64,000 nucleotides of DNA from Corallium rubrum (Eukaryota; Cnidaria; Anthozoa; Scleralcyonacea; Coralliidae): assembly GCA_964035015.1 (NCBI GenBank), contig OZ036011.1:12191594-12255593 (forward strand), in the 5' to 3' direction. The notes beneath the pieces were generated by a model, which worked only from the letters and a program-made list of their open reading frames with translations, was not told the DNA's origin and did not search any database. Position numbers and translations under genes: made by a program. Below are positions 61,343-64,000 of the stretch, one piece after another; position 1 is the stretch's first letter; the number at the start of each line of letters is the position of its first letter.

Positions 61343-61710
61343 ATGTTCAGAAAAGAACAATGACAACAGCTGGAGCTAATACTGCGCAGTATATGGCAAC
61401 CAATTATAGACAAGTTTTTAGTTTGCTAGTCAAACTAATCAGACAAAACACTGGTGTGTCCTCATACTCAATAGAGATATGCATCAGGTCTGGAAACTCA
61501 ACTGAAACATCAATTAAAGTGGTTAACAAATGAGCTGCTGTCAGAAGTTTATGTTGAACCACCCCTTACACCCTGCACATCCTTTGTTTTAGGTTTATTA
61601 ATATTTAAATAGCATGGTTGAGTGATTGAACTGAAACCTAGCTATATGTACACTGTTATAATTAAATGAAGAATTACTCAAGCAAAGGAACAGAGTAGAC
61701 TGACTCACTC
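61343..61710. other. GFER 3' flank
   Basis: No gene or repeat seen; the 3' UTR is likely here. Confidence 0.5.
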
Positions 61711-61716
61711 CCAATA

Positions 61717-62010
61717 TTGATGGCTGTGATGGTCATGATGTTTGTGATGGCCGTAATGGTCATGATGTTTGTGACGGCTGTGATGGTCATGATGTTTGTG
61801 ACGGCCGTAATGGTCATGATGTTTGTGATGGCCGTAATGGTCATGATGTTTGTCATGGCCGTAATGGTCATGATGTTTGTGATGGCCGTAATGGTCATGA
61901 TGTTTGTGATGGCTGTAATGGTCATGATGTTTGTGATGGCTGTAATGGTCATGATGTTTGTGATGGCCGTAATGGTCATGATGTTTGTGATGGCCGTAAT
62001 GGTCATGAAA
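61717..62010 (+). repeat. 27-bp minisatellite (about 11 copies)
   Basis: The unit is GTGATGGCCGTAATGGTCAT then GATGTTT. The 27-bp period keeps frames open on both strands (for example a His-rich reading), which is an artefact. Confidence 0.95.
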
Positions 62011-62029
62011 TGATAGAGAAATAAATAAA

Positions 62030-62962
62030 TAAATGATAGAGAAAGAAATAAAATGATAGAGAAAGAAATAAAACAATAGAGAAAGAAATAAAACGATAGA
62101 GAAAGAAATAAAACGATAGAGAAAGAAATAAAATGATAGAGAAAGAAATAAAATGATAGAGAAAGAAATGAAATGATAGAGAAATAAATAAAATGATAGA
62201 GAAAGAAATAAAAGGATAGAGAAAGAAAGTAAAATGATAGAGAAAGAAATAAAATGATAGAGAAAGAAATGAAATGATAGAGAAAGAAATAAAATGTCAG
62301 AAAGAAATAAAATGATACAGAAAGAAATGAAATGAAATGATATAGAAAGAAATGAAATGATAGAGAAAGAAATGAAGCAATAGAGAAAGAAATAAAATGA
62401 TACAGAAAGAAATCAAATGATAGAGAAAGAAATGAAGCGATAGAGAAAGAAATCAAATGATACAGAAAGAAATGAAATGATATAGAAAGAAATCAAATGA
62501 TAGAGAAAGAAATGAAGCGCTAGAGAAAGAAATCAAATGATAGAGAAAGAAACAAAATGACAGGGAAAGAAATAAAATGATAGAGAAAGAAACAAAATTG
62601 ACAGGGAAAGAAATAAAATGATAGGGAAAGAAATGAAATGATAGAGAAAGAAATCAAATGATAGAGAAAGAAATGAAGCGATAGAGAAAGAAATCAAATG
62701 ATAGAGAAAGTAACAAAATGACAGGGAAAGAAATAAAATGATAGAGAAAGAAATGAAATGATAGAGAAAGAAATCAAATGATAGAGAAAGAAATGAAATG
62801 ATAGAGAAATAAATAAAATGATAGAGAAAGAAATCATTGATAGAGTAAGAAATGAAATGATAGAGAAAGAAATCAAATGATAGAGAAAGAAATAAAATGA
62901 TAGAGAAAGAAAGTAAAATGATAGAGAAAGAAATAAAATGATAGAGAAAGAAATAAAATGGC
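62030..62962 (+). repeat. minisatellite, about 20-bp unit (ATGATAGAGAAAGAAATAAA)
   Basis: About 46 units with variants (ATCAAATG, GAAGCG, ACAGGG), sometimes grouped into 40-bp or longer higher-order patterns. Confidence 0.95.
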
Positions 62963-62969
62963 AGCGCCA

Positions 62970-63185
62970 TATGTGGCTTAGCTGTTTACTTTATGTTAAT
63001 TTATGTTAATTCATATCTAGGGAATAACTCCTATATAAGGATATGTCTTCCTTATTAGGAAAGCACGCTTCTCTCGTTATTCCCATCGTTACTTCGGCTC
63101 TCTATTATATAGCCATTGTTGTACTCTAGTTTATATTAAACCGAGTTTGGTTATCGTTGTACCGAGTGTTTCCTTCCTGACTGGC
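62970..63185 (+). repeat. putative 5' LTR of a retrotransposon
   Basis: The stretch starts near TGTGGCTTAGCTG and carries a TATA-type promoter (CTATATAAGG at about 63031). It ends before TGGTGGCAGCGGTC, which looks like a tRNA primer binding site. Limits are uncertain, since the partner LTR is outside the window. Confidence 0.5.
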
Positions 63186-63444
63186 GTGGTGGCAGCGGTC
63201 AACTATCATTTTACTGTCCTACGATCTTCGACACAGTGGAGATCATAAATTTTACAGCTCAGAAGGAAGTTCCTCGCACCTATAAAACAAGGCATCAACG
63301 AGACAGCTTGTACATTCGCTGTTCCAAAAGACTGAACTCAACCCGGGTACCAAGGCTAAAGTGAAGCCATTCTTGGAATCAAGACTTCAGCGAACCGTAA
63401 GTCTGTACTTTTATTAAATTTAATTGTTTCGCCGTACCGTGTCA

Positions 63445-64000
63445 ATGTCAGGCATTCGTGCTCCAAAACAATGGTCGCTGACCAAGCAAGAAACAATAAC
63501 CTCTTTCGAAGCTTGGCGTCAGAATTTAAAATACTCATTATCGCTCGACCCCAACTTCGCCCCGTTTTTTGTTGATGGCGCTTCGTGGCTGAAGAAAACA
63601 CCTTCTGCTCCTTTACGCGGTTTCGAAAGTGATGGGGAAGACGTACCTACAGCTAGACGTCGTACTGCTGAGCAAAAAGTGACACATTTAGAGCTTTTGC
63701 TTGGCCAAATCGCCAACTACTGCCCGGTTATATCTCGAAACACCATCACCAAAACTGCGACATCCACAACAGCAATATGGCAAGCAATTCGATCCCATTA
63801 CGGCTTCCAATCAACAGGAGCCCATTTTTTGGCCCTTGATAACATTCACTTGGAGCCTGGTGAGCGTCCAGAAGATCTTTATCAACGACTAGTAGGCTTT
63901 GTCGACGATAACCTACTGGCAGCCAATGGGGGTATTCGACACCATGGAGAAGTAGTTACATCTGATGAGGAGGTGACCCCTTCTCTTGAAAATTTAATAA
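63445..64000 (+). CDS. gag-like ORF of an LTR retrotransposon, runs off the window
   Basis: ATG 63445 opens a frame with no stop for 185 codons to the window edge. It contains a capsid-like helical pattern: [14 protein letters not shown] (about 22-35), then APFF, later [21 protein letters not shown] (about 113-133) and [16 protein letters not shown]. The spacing AIW-x-x-I-x-x-x-YG and the RxEDLYQR-like segment resemble gag capsid proteins of LTR retroelements of the Gypsy or Copia type. No zinc knuckle is in view yet. It lies about 260 bp downstream of the putative LTR. Superfamily assignment needs the pol region. Confidence 0.6.
   Translation, partial: MSGIRAPKQWSLTKQETITSFEAWRQNLKYSLSLDPNFAPFFVDGASWLKKTPSAPLRGFESDGEDVPTARRRTAEQKVTHLELLLGQIANYCPVISRNTITKTATSTTAIWQAIRSHYGFQSTGAHFLALDNIHLEPGERPEDLYQRLVGFVDDNLLAANGGIRHHGEVVTSDEEVTPSLENLI

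Noticed and set aside
61674..62970. His-rich, Phe/Ser-rich and Met/Val-rich frames
   Set aside because: They are readings of the 27-bp and 20-bp satellites, with no start context or splice partners.

Overview
The window is nuclear DNA from an invertebrate animal. Multi-exon genes with GT-AG introns encode animal protein families (anoctamin, galaxin-like, DGK-epsilon, meteorin, METTL18, GFER). Introns and intergenic DNA are rich in micro- and minisatellites, inverted-repeat DNA transposons and retroelements. A galaxin-like gene and a large, protein-rich Polinton suggest a non-bilaterian such as a sponge or cnidarian; the species cannot be named from this sequence alone.

Region 1 (1 to 17413, probably to about 18070) is a Polinton/Maverick. 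It is bounded by inverted terminal repeats (453 bp visible, 3 mismatches); the left end runs off the window. Leftward are a protein-primed family B DNA polymerase, a Bro-N/PD-(D/E)XK nuclease, a doubled nuclease-fold protein that has lost its catalytic Glu, a zinc-ribbon protein, and a set of small membrane proteins ending in a fibre-like protein. Rightward are a minor capsid (penton-like) protein, an rve integrase with chromodomain, a large membrane protein, the double-jelly-roll major capsid protein, a packaging ATPase and two further conserved proteins. Genes lie 3 to 25 nt apart or overlap, in two operon-like clusters diverging from about 9800-9880. Several genes are broken (polymerase, Bro-N nuclease, one membrane protein, major capsid protein, ATPase twice), although the terminal repeats are about 99 percent identical. 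No cysteine protease was recognised.

Region 2 (18 to 27 kb): the Polinton sits in an intron of an anoctamin (TMEM16) gene whose last three exons follow it. A second, complete anoctamin paralogue lies in tandem (22397-26751), with a minisatellite of over 1 kb directly before its first coding exon.

Region 3 (26.8 to 31 kb): a 4.2 kb foldback DNA transposon with about 1.5 kb arms flanked by TTAA, with another inverted-repeat element nested in its centre.

Region 4 (31.6 to 40 kb): a secreted galaxin-like gene, then a nine-exon diacylglycerol kinase epsilon gene. Two short palindromic elements with perfect 9-bp target duplications lie here, one in the galaxin intron and one inside a minisatellite.

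Region 5 (40 to 64 kb): a long gene-poor stretch with microsatellites and a TA-flanked MITE; a meteorin-like secreted factor; a hAT-type MITE with a perfect 8-bp duplication; several minisatellites; a head-to-head METTL18/GFER pair; and, at the right edge, the start of an LTR retrotransposon with a gag-like ORF that leaves the window.
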